Assembly: GCF_001417735.1 (NCBI RefSeq)
Contig: NZ_BBUZ01000043.1
Span: 32,602-96,601 of the forward strand
Source of the DNA: Streptomyces sp. NBRC 110028
GTDB lineage: Bacteria; Actinomycetota; Actinomycetes; Streptomycetales; Streptomycetaceae
DNA length: 64,000 nt
Direction of reading: 5' to 3'
The notes under the pieces were generated by a model. It saw nothing but the letters and a program-made list of their open reading frames with translations, made no database searches and was not told the origin of the DNA. A program made the translations under genes and the position numbers. Positions 8,701 to 16,841 of the stretch are shown here, piece after piece (the first letter of the stretch is position 1; every line of letters begins with the position of its first letter).

Positions 8701-9463
8701 GGATCTGCTGGGCGTGGCCCACCGGGCCGCTCAGGTCGTGCAGGACGGTGCTGGTGATGCCCTGGCCGGTGGCGCCGAAGGCGACCGTGGTGTCCAGACC
8801 CGTCCAGCGGCCCTCGGGCCGGCGGTGGAGGTGGATGGTCAGGTCGACGTTGGGGAACATCCAGGCGGTGGGCGGCTGGCGGACGGCGATGCCGTTGGCG
8901 GTGTCGACGAGGGCGACGTAGGACGCCAGCGGGCTCGCCGGCTCCCCGGCGACGAGGTCCAGCCCGGTGGAGAGCCAGACGGTGGCGCGGCCCGGCTGCG
9001 GCGGGGTGACCGGGCGGGTGTCCAGGGAGGCGATGTAACCGCCGGGCCAGACGCTGGACATGGCCCAGGGCGCGAGCGCGTCGGGCGGGGTGAGGCGGTC
9101 GGCGCCGCCGCCCGCGACCGCGGTGGTGTCCAGGGTGGTCAGGAGCCAGGCGCGGGCCCGGACCACCGCGCGGTCCGCTATGAGCACGGTGGCTTCGATG
9201 AGTTCGATGGTGCGGCCGGGCCGGATGGTCTCCACCCGGATCTCGCACTCCTCGAGGGCGAGGCGTCCGAGGATGTCGAAGCTGATGCGGCTCAGCACCA
9301 TGCCGGAGGCGTCCGGACGGCGCCCGGCCAGGTGGCGGTCGATGGCGTGGACGATGAGGCCGCCGAGCGGGCTGAAGTGCTGTTCGTCGGTGGCCCACGC
9401 ACCGCCGACGTGGCCGGTGGGCTTGTAGCGGTGTGCGTCGGTGCGCTCGAAGTAGCTGTCCAA
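8666..9463 (-). CDS. acyl-CoA thioesterase (double hotdog, TesB-like)
   Basis: 265 residues, the usual size for two fused hotdog domains. The N-terminal domain begins SYFERTDAHRYKPTGHVGGAW with FSPLGGLIVHAIDRH; the C-terminal domain contains SYVALVDTANGIAV and PNVDLTIHLHRRPEGRW, which correspond to the conserved Asp and dimer-forming strands of the family. It would hydrolyse acyl-CoA thioesters; chain length cannot be inferred. The start at 9463 follows GGAGGGACCCGTT. The 3' end converges with the degraded acetyltransferase. Intact despite lying in a decayed neighbourhood. Confidence 0.88.
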   Translation of the reverse strand: MDSYFERTDAHRYKPTGHVGGAWATDEQHFSPLGGLIVHAIDRHLAGRRPDASGMVLSRISFDILGRLALEECEIRVETIRPGRTIELIEATVLIADRAVVRARAWLLTTLDTTAVAGGGADRLTPPDALAPWAMSSVWPGGYIASLDTRPVTPPQPGRATVWLSTGLDLVAGEPASPLASYVALVDTANGIAVRQPPTAWMFPNVDLTIHLHRRPEGRWTGLDTTVAFGATGQGITSTVLHDLSGPVGHAQQILTVRPQPGEAP

Positions 9464-9526
9464 CGGGTCCCTCCTCGGCGGTCGTTGACGGATACAACCA
9501 TAGGCGTACGGCGCGCGGCCGCGGCA

Positions 9527-9645
9527 TCAGGCCAGGCGTTCCACCAGCAGGAACCCACCGATGACGATCACCAGGACAGACGATCACCAGGACACCGGAG
9601 GCCCGGGTGACCGCGCGGACCGCCGACGGCCGGGGCCTCGGCACG
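9527..9645 (-). pseudogene. C-terminal remnant of a membrane-protein gene with 16-bp duplication
   Basis: Read leftwards, this encodes about 20 residues of RAVTRASGVLVIV, then, after removing one copy of a tandem 16-base duplication (ACGATCACCAGGACAG, about 9564-9595), IGGFLLVERLA and a stop at 9527. That is a credible C-terminal membrane helix. The duplication is 16 bases and so shifts the frame. The rest of the gene, which should lie to the right, is absent. Confidence 0.5.
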
Positions 9646-9671
9646 GTGCGGGCCAGGACGCCGACGGACGC

Positions 9672-9838
9672 AGCGGCTGTTCGGCGACCCCGGTCACCTG
9701 CCGCGCGTCGTCACCCGCGAACTGTCCGCCTTCCAGCGGCCGTACGACGAACGGCCGGCCACGCTCCCCGGTGTGCAGCCGCTCGGCTCGGCCCTGGTCA
9801 TGAAGGCGGTCGTGGAGGACCGGGCACTCCCTTTGTGA
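9672..9838 (+). pseudogene. C-terminal remnant of an unidentified gene
   Basis: In the frame ending at TGA 9836-9838 there is a coherent, start-less protein end: RLFGDPGHLPRVVTREL, SAFQRPYDERPATL, GSALVMKAVVEDRALPL. I do not recognise the family. The N-terminal part should lie to the left, where instead the antisense remnant of another gene is found. The two headless ends meet at about 9650, suggesting a deletion or inversion junction. Confidence 0.4.
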
Positions 9839-9855
9839 CTGCTCGGGCCTGGTGA

Positions 9856-10212
9856 CTACCCGGGCGCGCAGGCGTGGATCTTCGTGTTGGTGATGACGGC
9901 GTCGAGCCGGTCGCGGGCCTCGGCCAGGGCGCCGATCTGGCGCTCGATGCGTTCGCGCTCGGCCAGCAGCAGTTCCATCATCTCCGGGGTCGCCGCTCCC
10001 GTGTCGACGCACGGCATGAGCTGCACGATCGTCCGGCTCGGCAGGCCCGCCGCGAACATCTGCCGGATCAGGCGGACGCGGCCGACCGCGCTGTCCGGGT
10101 AGTGCCGCTGACCGCTGGCGCTGCGCTTCGAGTGGAGCAGGCCCTGTTCCTCGTAGTAGCGCAGTGCCCGTACGCTCACGCCTGCCTTGGCGGCGAGTTC
10201 ACCGATGCGCAC
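9856..10212 (-). CDS. MerR-family transcriptional regulator
   Basis: 118 residues. The winged helix is at the N-terminus (IGELAAKAGVSVRALRYYEEQGLL), followed by a coiled coil (MMELLLAERERIERQIGALAEARDRLD). GTG at 10212 is chosen because GAGGAG precedes it and MerR proteins begin with this IGELA segment; the longer frame adds only intergenic residues. There is one Cys mid-protein and one near the end and no CXXC metal site, so it is unlikely to sense a metal. It is divergent from an ene-reductase, with a near-perfect palindrome between, and probably activates that gene in response to an organic electrophile or redox signal. Confidence 0.93.
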   Translation of the reverse strand: MRIGELAAKAGVSVRALRYYEEQGLLHSKRSASGQRHYPDSAVGRVRLIRQMFAAGLPSRTIVQLMPCVDTGAATPEMMELLLAERERIERQIGALAEARDRLDAVITNTKIHACAPG

Positions 10213-10239
10213 CCGCGGCTCCTCCCTGCGATATTTGCC

Positions 10240-10257
10240 CCTGACGTCAACGTCAGG
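10240..10257. promoter_or_regulatory. probable MerR operator
   Basis: CCTGACGT and ACGTCAGG are perfect 8-base arms around CA, between the divergent MerR and ene-reductase genes. MerR regulators bind such dyads inside an over-spaced promoter. Confidence 0.75.
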
Positions 10258-10307
10258 TTTTAGCTTAGCTCCGCGAACCAAAAGGTCCTGCTTCGAGGAG
10301 CATTCAC

Positions 10308-11441
10308 GTGTCTGCCAACAGCACCGCCGCCGACCGCGCGGCTCAGACCCTGTCCCGCCCGTTCACCCTGGGCGGGCTCACCGTGCCGAACCGGATCGCG
10401 ATGGCGCCGATGACGCGAGCGTTCTCGCCGGACGGCGTCCCCGGCGCCGATGTGGCGCAGTACTACGCGCGCCGGGCGGCCGGTGGAGTCGGGTTGATCA
10501 TCACCGAGGGGACGTACGTCGGTCACCCCTCGGCGGGGGACAACGACCGGGTGCCGCGCTTCCACGGGGAGGACGCGCTGGCGGGCTGGAAGGACGTGGT
10601 GGACGAGGTGCACCGCGCGGGCGGCCGGATCATGCCGCAACTCTGGCACGTGGGGGCGACCCGCGCCGAGGGCTCGGGCCCGGTCCCGGACGCCCCGACG
10701 GTCGGCCCGTCGGGCATCGGCCTGGACGGCGGCCCGGCCGGCCGGGCCATGACCCAGGACGACCTGGACGCCGTGATCGCCGCCTTCGCCGAGGCCGCGG
10801 CCGCCGCCGAGCGCACCGGCTTCGACGGCATCGAACTCCACGGCGCCCACGGCTATCTGATCGACCAGTTCCTGTGGGAGCGCACCAACCGCCGCACCGA
10901 CGGCTACGGCGGCGATCCGGTCGCCCGTGCCCGGTTCGCCGCCGAGATCGTGGCCGCGTGCCGGAAGGCCGTCTCCGCCGGCTTCCCCGTAGTCCTGCGC
11001 ACCTCGCAGTGGAAGGCGTTCCACTACGACGCGCGGCTCGCCGGGACCCCGCAGGAGCTGGAGGCGATCCTCGCCCCGCTCGCGGAGGCCGGGGTGGACG
11101 CCTTCCACTCCTCCACCCGCCGGTACTGGGTACCGGAGTTCGAGGACTCCGACCTCAACCTCGCGGGCTGGACGAAGAAGCTCACCGGCAAGGCCACCAT
11201 CAGCGTCGGATCCGTCGGCCTGGACAAGGAGTTCGACCCCGCGATGTTCGAGGGCGGGGCCGCTCGGAGCGGGGTGGCGGGCATCGAGAAGCTGCTGGAC
11301 CGGATGGAGCGGGACGAGTTCGACCTCATCGCGATCGGCCGCGCCCTGATCGCCGACCCGGAGTGGGCCCGGAAGGTCCTCACCGGGGACACCGGGGCGC
11401 TCGTCCCCTTCGCCACCGAACAGCTCCAGACCCTGCACTGA
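10308..11441 (+). CDS. Old Yellow Enzyme-type alkene reductase (FMN, NAD(P)H)
   Basis: 377 residues forming one TIM barrel. Visible are RPFTLGGLTVPNRIAMAPMT at the N-terminus, the substrate-anion pair in IELHGAHGYLIDQFLWER, NRRTDGYGG, and the phosphate-binding C-terminal segment LIAIGRALIADPEW. These enzymes reduce activated C=C bonds of enones, maleimides or nitro compounds using FMNH2. The GTG at 10308 is preceded by GAGGAG. Divergent from a MerR regulator with an operator between, which suggests induction by electrophiles. Confidence 0.95.
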   Translation: MSANSTAADRAAQTLSRPFTLGGLTVPNRIAMAPMTRAFSPDGVPGADVAQYYARRAAGGVGLIITEGTYVGHPSAGDNDRVPRFHGEDALAGWKDVVDEVHRAGGRIMPQLWHVGATRAEGSGPVPDAPTVGPSGIGLDGGPAGRAMTQDDLDAVIAAFAEAAAAAERTGFDGIELHGAHGYLIDQFLWERTNRRTDGYGGDPVARARFAAEIVAACRKAVSAGFPVVLRTSQWKAFHYDARLAGTPQELEAILAPLAEAGVDAFHSSTRRYWVPEFEDSDLNLAGWTKKLTGKATISVGSVGLDKEFDPAMFEGGAARSGVAGIEKLLDRMERDEFDLIAIGRALIADPEWARKVLTGDTGALVPFATEQLQTLH

Positions 11442-11558
11442 GCCCGGGCGGGTAACCGGTTCGGCCCAAGCGCGATGGCCCGCTTTCCACCTCGCTGCGA
11501 CGATTGACCCGATTGGCGCCACCTTGACGGCGTCCCGGATCAGGCAGGAGAGCGGGTC

Positions 11559-11819
11559 ATGTCGAAGCGGCTGCATGTGGGCAATCTGAGCTACCAGACC
11601 ACGAAGGAGGACCTGGAGAAGCTGTTCGGGCAGTTCGGCGAGGTGATGGACGCGACCGTCATCACCGACCGGGACACCGGGCGCTCACGGGGGTTCGGAT
11701 TCGTGGAGATGGCGGACATGGAGGCCGAGAAGGCCATGGCCCAGCTGGATGGACAGCAGATGAACGGACGGGCCGTCACCGTCACCGAGGCACGGGCGGT
11801 TTCGCGCGGCGGGCGGTGA
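11559..11819 (+). CDS. RRM-domain RNA-binding protein
   Basis: 86 residues that are essentially one RNA recognition motif. RNP2 is LHVGNLSY at the start and RNP1 is RGFGFVEM mid-protein, with the aromatic residues needed to stack on RNA bases. A short basic Arg/Gly tail (SRGGR) follows. Small bacterial RRM proteins of this type are common in cyanobacteria and occur in actinomycetes, often linked to cold or stress responses; targets here are unknown. ATG at 11559 follows AGGAGAGCGGGTC. Confidence 0.93.
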   Translation: MSKRLHVGNLSYQTTKEDLEKLFGQFGEVMDATVITDRDTGRSRGFGFVEMADMEAEKAMAQLDGQQMNGRAVTVTEARAVSRGGR

Positions 11820-11937
11820 ACGGGGCGGGGGACGACGGGCGAACGGTACGGCGGCGGACGCCGCGTGAGCGTGCCGTTCGCCACGTATCGCCGCTAGGAC
11901 TTGCGGGCGGAGCAGTGTGGCGTGGTGGTATTGACCG

Positions 11938-13302
11938 ATGCGATCCCCCACACGCATATCTTCACCTCGTCCCCAGAATTCCCACAACGACTCGGGTCGC
12001 GATGACGCGCGGAAGCGCCCCGGCGACGCGCACGACGACGGCGTACGCGACGACGCGCACCGCGACGTGCACCCCGTCCCGTACAGCAACCCGTACGAGG
12101 AACTCGCCGAGCTGGCCGACCCGTACGACCCGGAGGACCCGCTCGGCCTCGGGATGAAGCCGGACGACGACGACACCTCCGACCTCGGCGGCGGGGGCGG
12201 CGGCCCGGGCGGAGACGGCGGCGAGCCGTGGTCTCCGCCCGACCACGGCCGCTCCCGGCGCGGCCGGCGGCGCGGGCGCGGGCGCTTCAAGGCGGTGCCG
12301 CTCACCGTGAAGCTGGTCATCGGCGTGCTGGTGCTCGCTGCGCTGGCGGTGCTGGCCGACCGGTGCGCCGTGATGTACGTGGAGCGCAAGGCGGAGGCCG
12401 CGCTGCAGAAGAAGCTCAAGCTGGCCACCGCCCCCAACGTGACCATCCACGGCTTCCCGTTCCTCACCCAGGTGCTGGACAAGAAGCTGGAGAAGGTCGA
12501 CGTGGCCGTGCCCGACGTGGCGGCCGACCGGGTCTCGCTCGCCAAGGTGAACGTCCAGGCCGAGGGCATCCGGCTGAACGCCGACCTGCCCACCTCGATC
12601 AAGGGCGCCGTGGTGGAGCGCATGAAGGGCAACGTCCTGCTGGCCTTCGAGGACCTGGACCGGGAACTGGGCGCCTCCCAGGTGCGGTTCCGGGCGTACG
12701 GCCCCAACTCGGTGCGCGCGGACGGCAAGCTGCCGGTCGCCGGGCAGAACGTGTCGCTGCACGCGATGGCCCACATCCAGCGCCAGGGAGACCGGGGGAT
12801 CTCCACCGAGGTGACGGACATGCGGCTGGACATTCCCGGGATCGCCACCTACCGGCCGGGCAAGGACGCCGGGCTGCGGCTGCACCCCAAGGCGGCCAAG
12901 CAGATCAGCGAGGACACCGCGAAGGCGAGGGCGCTGCTTCAGGTGCCGTCGGTGGCGGAGCGGCTGGGGATCGCTCCCGAACCGGCCGGCCGGGCGCGGA
13001 CCGACGACCGGCAGCTGGACAAGATCACCGGGTCGCCGGAGTTCGTGCCCGCGCTGACGAAGGTCAACCTCGTCGACGTGACGAACGAGCACCCGGAGCT
13101 GGTCAAGAAGCTCGGCATCGATCCGACCGTGGCCGCCGCGCTGACCAAGTACAAGCTGCCGGAGTTGTCGGAGAAGCTGTCGCTCTCCTTCCAGCTTCCG
13201 GAGAAGGCCAAGGGCATCAAGATTCAGAACATCGGTGTGGAACCGGACGGGATCGTGGCCGATCTGACCGGCACCAAGATGGGATTCGGCAAGAGGCCGT
13301 AA
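11938..13302 (+). CDS. DUF2993 / LmeA-family phospholipid-binding protein
   Basis: 454 residues. The first 120 are charged and low complexity, ending in an Arg-rich segment before one membrane helix (LVIGVLVLAALAVLADRC). The outside portion has the DUF2993 signature APNVTIHGFPFLTQVLD and long amphipathic repeats. LmeA in mycobacteria is a periplasmic phospholipid-binding protein affecting lipomannan; here a cell-envelope lipid role is inferred. A shorter paralogue with the same GFPFLTQV motif lies at 28777. No strong ribosome site is seen before ATG 11938, so the true start may be further in. Confidence 0.85.
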   Translation: MRSPTRISSPRPQNSHNDSGRDDARKRPGDAHDDGVRDDAHRDVHPVPYSNPYEELAELADPYDPEDPLGLGMKPDDDDTSDLGGGGGGPGGDGGEPWSPPDHGRSRRGRRRGRGRFKAVPLTVKLVIGVLVLAALAVLADRCAVMYVERKAEAALQKKLKLATAPNVTIHGFPFLTQVLDKKLEKVDVAVPDVAADRVSLAKVNVQAEGIRLNADLPTSIKGAVVERMKGNVLLAFEDLDRELGASQVRFRAYGPNSVRADGKLPVAGQNVSLHAMAHIQRQGDRGISTEVTDMRLDIPGIATYRPGKDAGLRLHPKAAKQISEDTAKARALLQVPSVAERLGIAPEPAGRARTDDRQLDKITGSPEFVPALTKVNLVDVTNEHPELVKKLGIDPTVAAALTKYKLPELSEKLSLSFQLPEKAKGIKIQNIGVEPDGIVADLTGTKMGFGKRP

Positions 13303-13328
13303 TTCCCCTGGCGAGGTGACCCGTCGAA

Positions 13329-13357
13329 GGGGCCGGTGGCGACATGCCACCGGCCCC
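13329..13357 (+). terminator. intrinsic terminator-like hairpin after DUF2993 gene
   Basis: A 12-base perfect stem (GGGGCCGGTGGC with GCCACCGGCCCC) and 5-base loop 27 bases after the stop, followed by TTCGT. Strong GC hairpins with short or no T-run are typical terminators in Streptomyces. Confidence 0.8.
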
Positions 13358-13517
13358 TTCGTCATGGACGCACCCGGCCGCGCGGCGGTTCCGGCGATCG
13401 CCTGAGAAATCCGTCAGACGGTTCTGGGCAAACACACAGTCGAGTCCGAACTGGTCCACGGAAAGCGTTCCTAATGTTTTCCGTGTCGAAGCCGAACGGC
13501 CCAGAAAAGAGGGCCGA

Positions 13518-13691
13518 ATGGCATCGGCACAGGAAACCGAGAATTCCCGAGAGGAAAACATCATGAGCTTCAAGAAGATCGCCCCGGTCAAGCCCGCCCG
13601 CAAGCCCGAGCCGGGCAAGAAGCACCACCCGAAGCCGGGCGCCCCGAAGCCCCCGCACAAGAAGCAGCCCCGTCGCCCCATCGGCGGCTGA
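13518..13691 (+). CDS. small Lys/Pro-rich peptide, possible acidic leader and basic core
   Basis: 57 residues from ATG 13518 (GAGGG before it) or 42 from ATG 13563 (GAGG before it). With the long start the first 15 residues are polar and acidic (ASAQETENSREENIM); the rest is strongly basic and proline-rich (KPARKPEPGKKHHPKPG, PHKKQPRRPIGG). No signal peptide, Cys or recognised domain. It sits alone between two strong terminators, just before an ABC exporter gene. It might be a nucleic-acid-binding peptide, a secreted cationic peptide or a ribosomally made precursor; no modifying enzyme is adjacent. The function is unknown. Confidence 0.6.
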   Translation: MASAQETENSREENIMSFKKIAPVKPARKPEPGKKHHPKPGAPKPPHKKQPRRPIGG

Positions 13692-13704
13692 ACCACCCCC
13701 TGAA

Positions 13705-13738
13705 GGCGGGCCCGTGGCAATCGCGCCACGGGCCCGCC
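13705..13738 (+). terminator. strong hairpin terminator after small peptide gene
   Basis: A perfect 14-base stem (GGCGGGCCCGTGGC with GCCACGGGCCCGCC) around a 6-base loop, starting 13 bases after the peptide stop and 30 bases before the ABC gene start. It separates the two transcripts or attenuates read-through. Confidence 0.85.
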
Positions 13739-13767
13739 TCGGCCGTTTCCGGACCCGGGAGACCTCC

Positions 13768-15816
13768 ATGACCTCACCACCACCCCCGTACGACGACCAG
13801 GCCACCATGCGGCTGCGCATGGTCGTGACCGATCCCGTCACCGGCAGCGGCCGGCACCGGCTTCCCGGGCGGCCCCGCCCGTACGGCCGCCACCAGCGGG
13901 CGGTGCAGCCGCTGCCCGAGGAGTACGCGTACGTCCCCGCCCCCCTCTCCGTCCCCGCCCCCGCCCACGCCCCCGTACCCGTCTCCGCGACGGCGGACGG
14001 CGAGGAGGCGGAGCAGGCCACTCCGCAGCTTCCGGCGCGGCTGGCGTTCCGCCGGTTCTGGCCGCTCACCAAGGGCGACCGCCGCTGGATCGTGCTGATC
14101 TGCGTCTGTGTGATCGCCGCGGCGCTCGCCGAGACCGCCGCGATCCTGCTCTTCTCCGACCTCACCGACAACGCCCTGCGGCAGGGGTCGCTCGGCGCGT
14201 TCTGGAGCCCCGCGGCGCAGTGGCTCGCGGTCGCCGTCCTCGGCGCGGGCGTCGGCTACGCCGGTAACTCGCTCGCCGTCTGGACCGCCGAGCGCTTCGT
14301 GATGCGGTTGCGGGCCCGGGTCTTCGGGCACGTCCAGGATCTGCCGCCGCACTTCTTCGCCCGCCACCGCCAGGGCGATCTGCTGGAACGGCTCACCGGG
14401 GACATCGACGCCATCGAGCAGATGGTGGTGTCCGGGGCGGTGGGCACCGTATCGGCGATCTTCAGCACCGTCTTCTTCTCCGTCGCCGCCCTCACCCTGC
14501 GCTGGGACCTGGCGCTGGCCACCTTCGTCCTCGCGCCGCTGTTCTGGCTGGCCGCCCGGCGCTTCTCCGGCCGCGTCAAGTCGGTCGCCCGGGAGGAGCG
14601 GGTCGCCGACGGCGCCATCACCTCGGTGGTCGAGGAGTCCCTTGGACACGTCGTGCTCACCCAGGCCTACAACCGCAAGGCCGCCGAGGAGGACCGGCTG
14701 CGGCGTGAGGCGTCGGCGTGGATGCGGGCCTCGGTGTCCGGGGCGCGGATGAGCGAGCTGTACGAGCAGCTGGTGGAGGTCATCGAGACGCTGTGCGTGC
14801 TCGCCGTCATCGGACTCGGTGCCTGGGAGATCTCCCAGGACCGGATGACGATCGGCCAGATGCTCGCCTTCGCCGCCTTCCTCGGCTACCTCTACCCGCC
14901 GGTCCGCAACCTCGGACAGCTGGGCCTGACCCTCACCGCCGCGACCGCGGGCGCCGAACGGCTGCTGGAGGTCCTGGACGCCGAACCGGCCGTACGCGAC
15001 CCCGCGCCGGGCGCGGCCGTCGCGCCGTGGCGGGTGCACGGCACGGTGGAGTTCGACCGGGTCGGCTTCCGGTACCCGGGCGCCGAACGGCCGACCCTGG
15101 CCGGGGTGTCGCTGACCGCGCGGCCGGGTGAGTTCGTGCTGATCACGGGGGCGAGCGGGGCGGGCAAGTCGACCGTCTCCAAGCTGCTGCTGCGCTTCTA
15201 CGACCCGGACGAGGGCTACGTACGGCTGGACGGCGTGCCGCTGCGCGCCCTGCCGCTCGGCTTCCTGCGCGAGCACGTGACCCTGCTGCCGCAGGAGACG
15301 CTGATCCTGCACGACACGATCCGCGAGAACATCGCGTGCGGGCGCCCCGGGGCGAGCGGCCACGACATCGTCCGGGCCGCGCGGGACGCGGCCGCGGACG
15401 ACTTCATCCGCGCCCTGCCGCAGGGCTACGACACCCGGATCGACCCGCATACGGCCCAGCTCTCCGGCGGTCAGCTGCAACGGATCGCGATCGCGCGGGC
15501 GATGCTGCGCAACGCGCCGGTACTGGTCCTGGACGAGCCCACCACCGGCCTCGACGCGCTGGCCGCACGGCGCGTGGTGCGGCCGCTGCGGCGGCTGATG
15601 GCGGGCCGTACGACGATCATGATCACCCACGACCTCAACCTGGCCCCGGACGCCGACCGCGTCCTGGTCCTCGACCACGGCCGCCTGGTGGAGACCGGCA
15701 CCCACCACGAACTGCTCGCCCGAGGCGGCGTCTACGCCCGCCTCCACGGCTCCCAGAACGGCTCCCCGGCCGACACCGGCTCCCACCCCACGGCCCATCT
15801 CGGCCCGTCCCTCTGA
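13768..15816 (+). CDS. ABC exporter, fused permease and ATPase
   Basis: 682 residues. A proline-rich cytosolic N-terminus of about 95 residues precedes six membrane helices (about 105-400) and one nucleotide-binding domain: Walker A GASGAGKST, signature LSGGQLQR, Walker B VLVLDEPTTGLD, and the H-loop MITHDL. The half-transporter architecture implies a homodimeric exporter for a lipid, drug or peptide. ATG at 13768 is chosen because GGGAGA precedes it; an earlier in-frame codon lies inside the terminator hairpin. The gene follows a small cationic peptide gene, which could be cargo, but there is no peptidase C39 domain. Confidence 0.93.
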   Translation: MTSPPPPYDDQATMRLRMVVTDPVTGSGRHRLPGRPRPYGRHQRAVQPLPEEYAYVPAPLSVPAPAHAPVPVSATADGEEAEQATPQLPARLAFRRFWPLTKGDRRWIVLICVCVIAAALAETAAILLFSDLTDNALRQGSLGAFWSPAAQWLAVAVLGAGVGYAGNSLAVWTAERFVMRLRARVFGHVQDLPPHFFARHRQGDLLERLTGDIDAIEQMVVSGAVGTVSAIFSTVFFSVAALTLRWDLALATFVLAPLFWLAARRFSGRVKSVAREERVADGAITSVVEESLGHVVLTQAYNRKAAEEDRLRREASAWMRASVSGARMSELYEQLVEVIETLCVLAVIGLGAWEISQDRMTIGQMLAFAAFLGYLYPPVRNLGQLGLTLTAATAGAERLLEVLDAEPAVRDPAPGAAVAPWRVHGTVEFDRVGFRYPGAERPTLAGVSLTARPGEFVLITGASGAGKSTVSKLLLRFYDPDEGYVRLDGVPLRALPLGFLREHVTLLPQETLILHDTIRENIACGRPGASGHDIVRAARDAAADDFIRALPQGYDTRIDPHTAQLSGGQLQRIAIARAMLRNAPVLVLDEPTTGLDALAARRVVRPLRRLMAGRTTIMITHDLNLAPDADRVLVLDHGRLVETGTHHELLARGGVYARLHGSQNGSPADTGSHPTAHLGPSL

Positions 15817-15831
15817 CGGGCGCCGGCGTCC

Positions 15832-15998
15832 CTAGTGCCGCGTCAGCCAAGGTTCACCCCGCTCGCCGCCCTGGCACGGCCATCTGCGGCGTTGCCGAAT
15901 CGACCGAGTAGGCCCACTACGAGGCCGATCCGGCGCCTTGCATCTGACCGCACCAGGACGCCTCGCTACCGGGCAAACCCTGACTGACGCGGCACTAG
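15832..15998. mobile_element. MITE-like element with perfect 15-bp terminal inverted repeats
   Basis: CTAGTGCCGCGTCAG at 15832-15846 and its exact reverse complement at 15984-15998 bound a 167-base non-coding segment. The ends are flanked or begun by TA, as expected for IS630/Tc1-type transposition with TA duplication. The interior has no ORF, so it would be a non-autonomous element moved by a transposase elsewhere. Its right end contains the TAG stop of the response regulator gene (15995-15997). Confidence 0.7.
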
Positions 15999-16735
15999 TC
16001 CGCGCGCAGCATGTACCCCACGCCCCGCACCGTGTGGACCACGCGCGGCTCGCCGCCCGCCTCCGTCTTGCGGCGCAGGTACATCACGTACACGTCCAGC
16101 GTGTTGGACGACGGCTCGAAGTCGAAGCCCCAGACGTCGCGGAGGATCGCGGCGCGGCTGAGGACCTGGCGGGGGCGGGACAGGAAGAGCTTCAGCAGGG
16201 CGAATTCGGTTCGGGTGAGGTCCAGGCGGCGGCCGGAGCGGGTGACCTGGCGGGTGAGGGTGTCCAGGGTCATGTCCTCGAAGGCCAGTCGCGCGCCCGG
16301 CTCCGGGCGCGCCGGGGCCCGCCAGGGAGAGGGCACAGCGGCGGGCGGAGCGGACGGGGCGGTGCGGCCGCGGCGCAGCAGGGCGCGGACGCGGGCCAGC
16401 AGTTCCTCCACCGCGTAGGGCTTGACGAGGTAGTCGTCGGCGCCGTTGTCGAGGCCGACGATGCGGTCGCCCACGGAGCCCCGCCCGGTGACCATCATGA
16501 TCGGTACGGTGCGGCCGGAGGCCCGGAGGCGGCGGGCGACGGCCAGCCCGTCCAGGCCGGGCATCATCACGTCGAGCAGCACCAGGTCGGGCGGCTCCTC
16601 ATCGACGCGGCGCAACGCCGCCGGGCCGTCCTCCGCCGAGTCGACCTCGTAGCCCTCGAACCGCAGGGCTCTGCCGGTGGCTTCGCGTACCGAGGGCTCG
16701 TCGTCCACGACCAGGATCCGGGAAGTCTCGCGCAT
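15995..16735 (-). CDS. OmpR-family response regulator (paralogue of the 18257 regulator)
   Basis: 246 residues. The receiver domain has the DD pair in ILVVDDEPSVRE, the phospho-acceptor Asp near residue 55 (LVLLDVMMPG) and Lys in VKPY. The C-terminal winged helix is normal (EFALLKLFLSRPRQVL, DVYVMYLRRKTEAGG, GVGYML). ATG at 16735 is chosen because the receiver fold begins seven residues later. It lies downstream of the kinase gene on the same strand, about 100 bases away, and has no kinase of its own in the window. Its DNA-binding domain is nearly identical to that of the regulator upstream of the kinase. The stop codon falls inside a MITE end. Confidence 0.92.
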   Translation of the reverse strand: MRETSRILVVDDEPSVREATGRALRFEGYEVDSAEDGPAALRRVDEEPPDLVLLDVMMPGLDGLAVARRLRASGRTVPIMMVTGRGSVGDRIVGLDNGADDYLVKPYAVEELLARVRALLRRGRTAPSAPPAAVPSPWRAPARPEPGARLAFEDMTLDTLTRQVTRSGRRLDLTRTEFALLKLFLSRPRQVLSRAAILRDVWGFDFEPSSNTLDVYVMYLRRKTEAGGEPRVVHTVRGVGYMLRAD

Positions 16736-16841
16736 GGGCGTAAACCTGATGCCCGTTGCTGTGCGTCCGCTGGGTCCGGCATGTCCGCGGGCTGAGAAGG
16801 GCCCGCGGAGGGCGGCGGAGGGCCACGGAGGGCCGAGAACG

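Noticed and set aside
13774..15798. Long minus-strand open frame opposite the ABC exporter gene
   Set aside because: Antisense frames of 600 or more codons are common in high-GC coding DNA; the + strand has all ABC motifs and this one has none.
13518..15816. Calling the peptide and exporter genes a lanthipeptide or other RiPP cluster
   Set aside because: The peptide has no Cys, few Ser/Thr in its basic part, and there is no cyclase, radical SAM or protease gene nearby.
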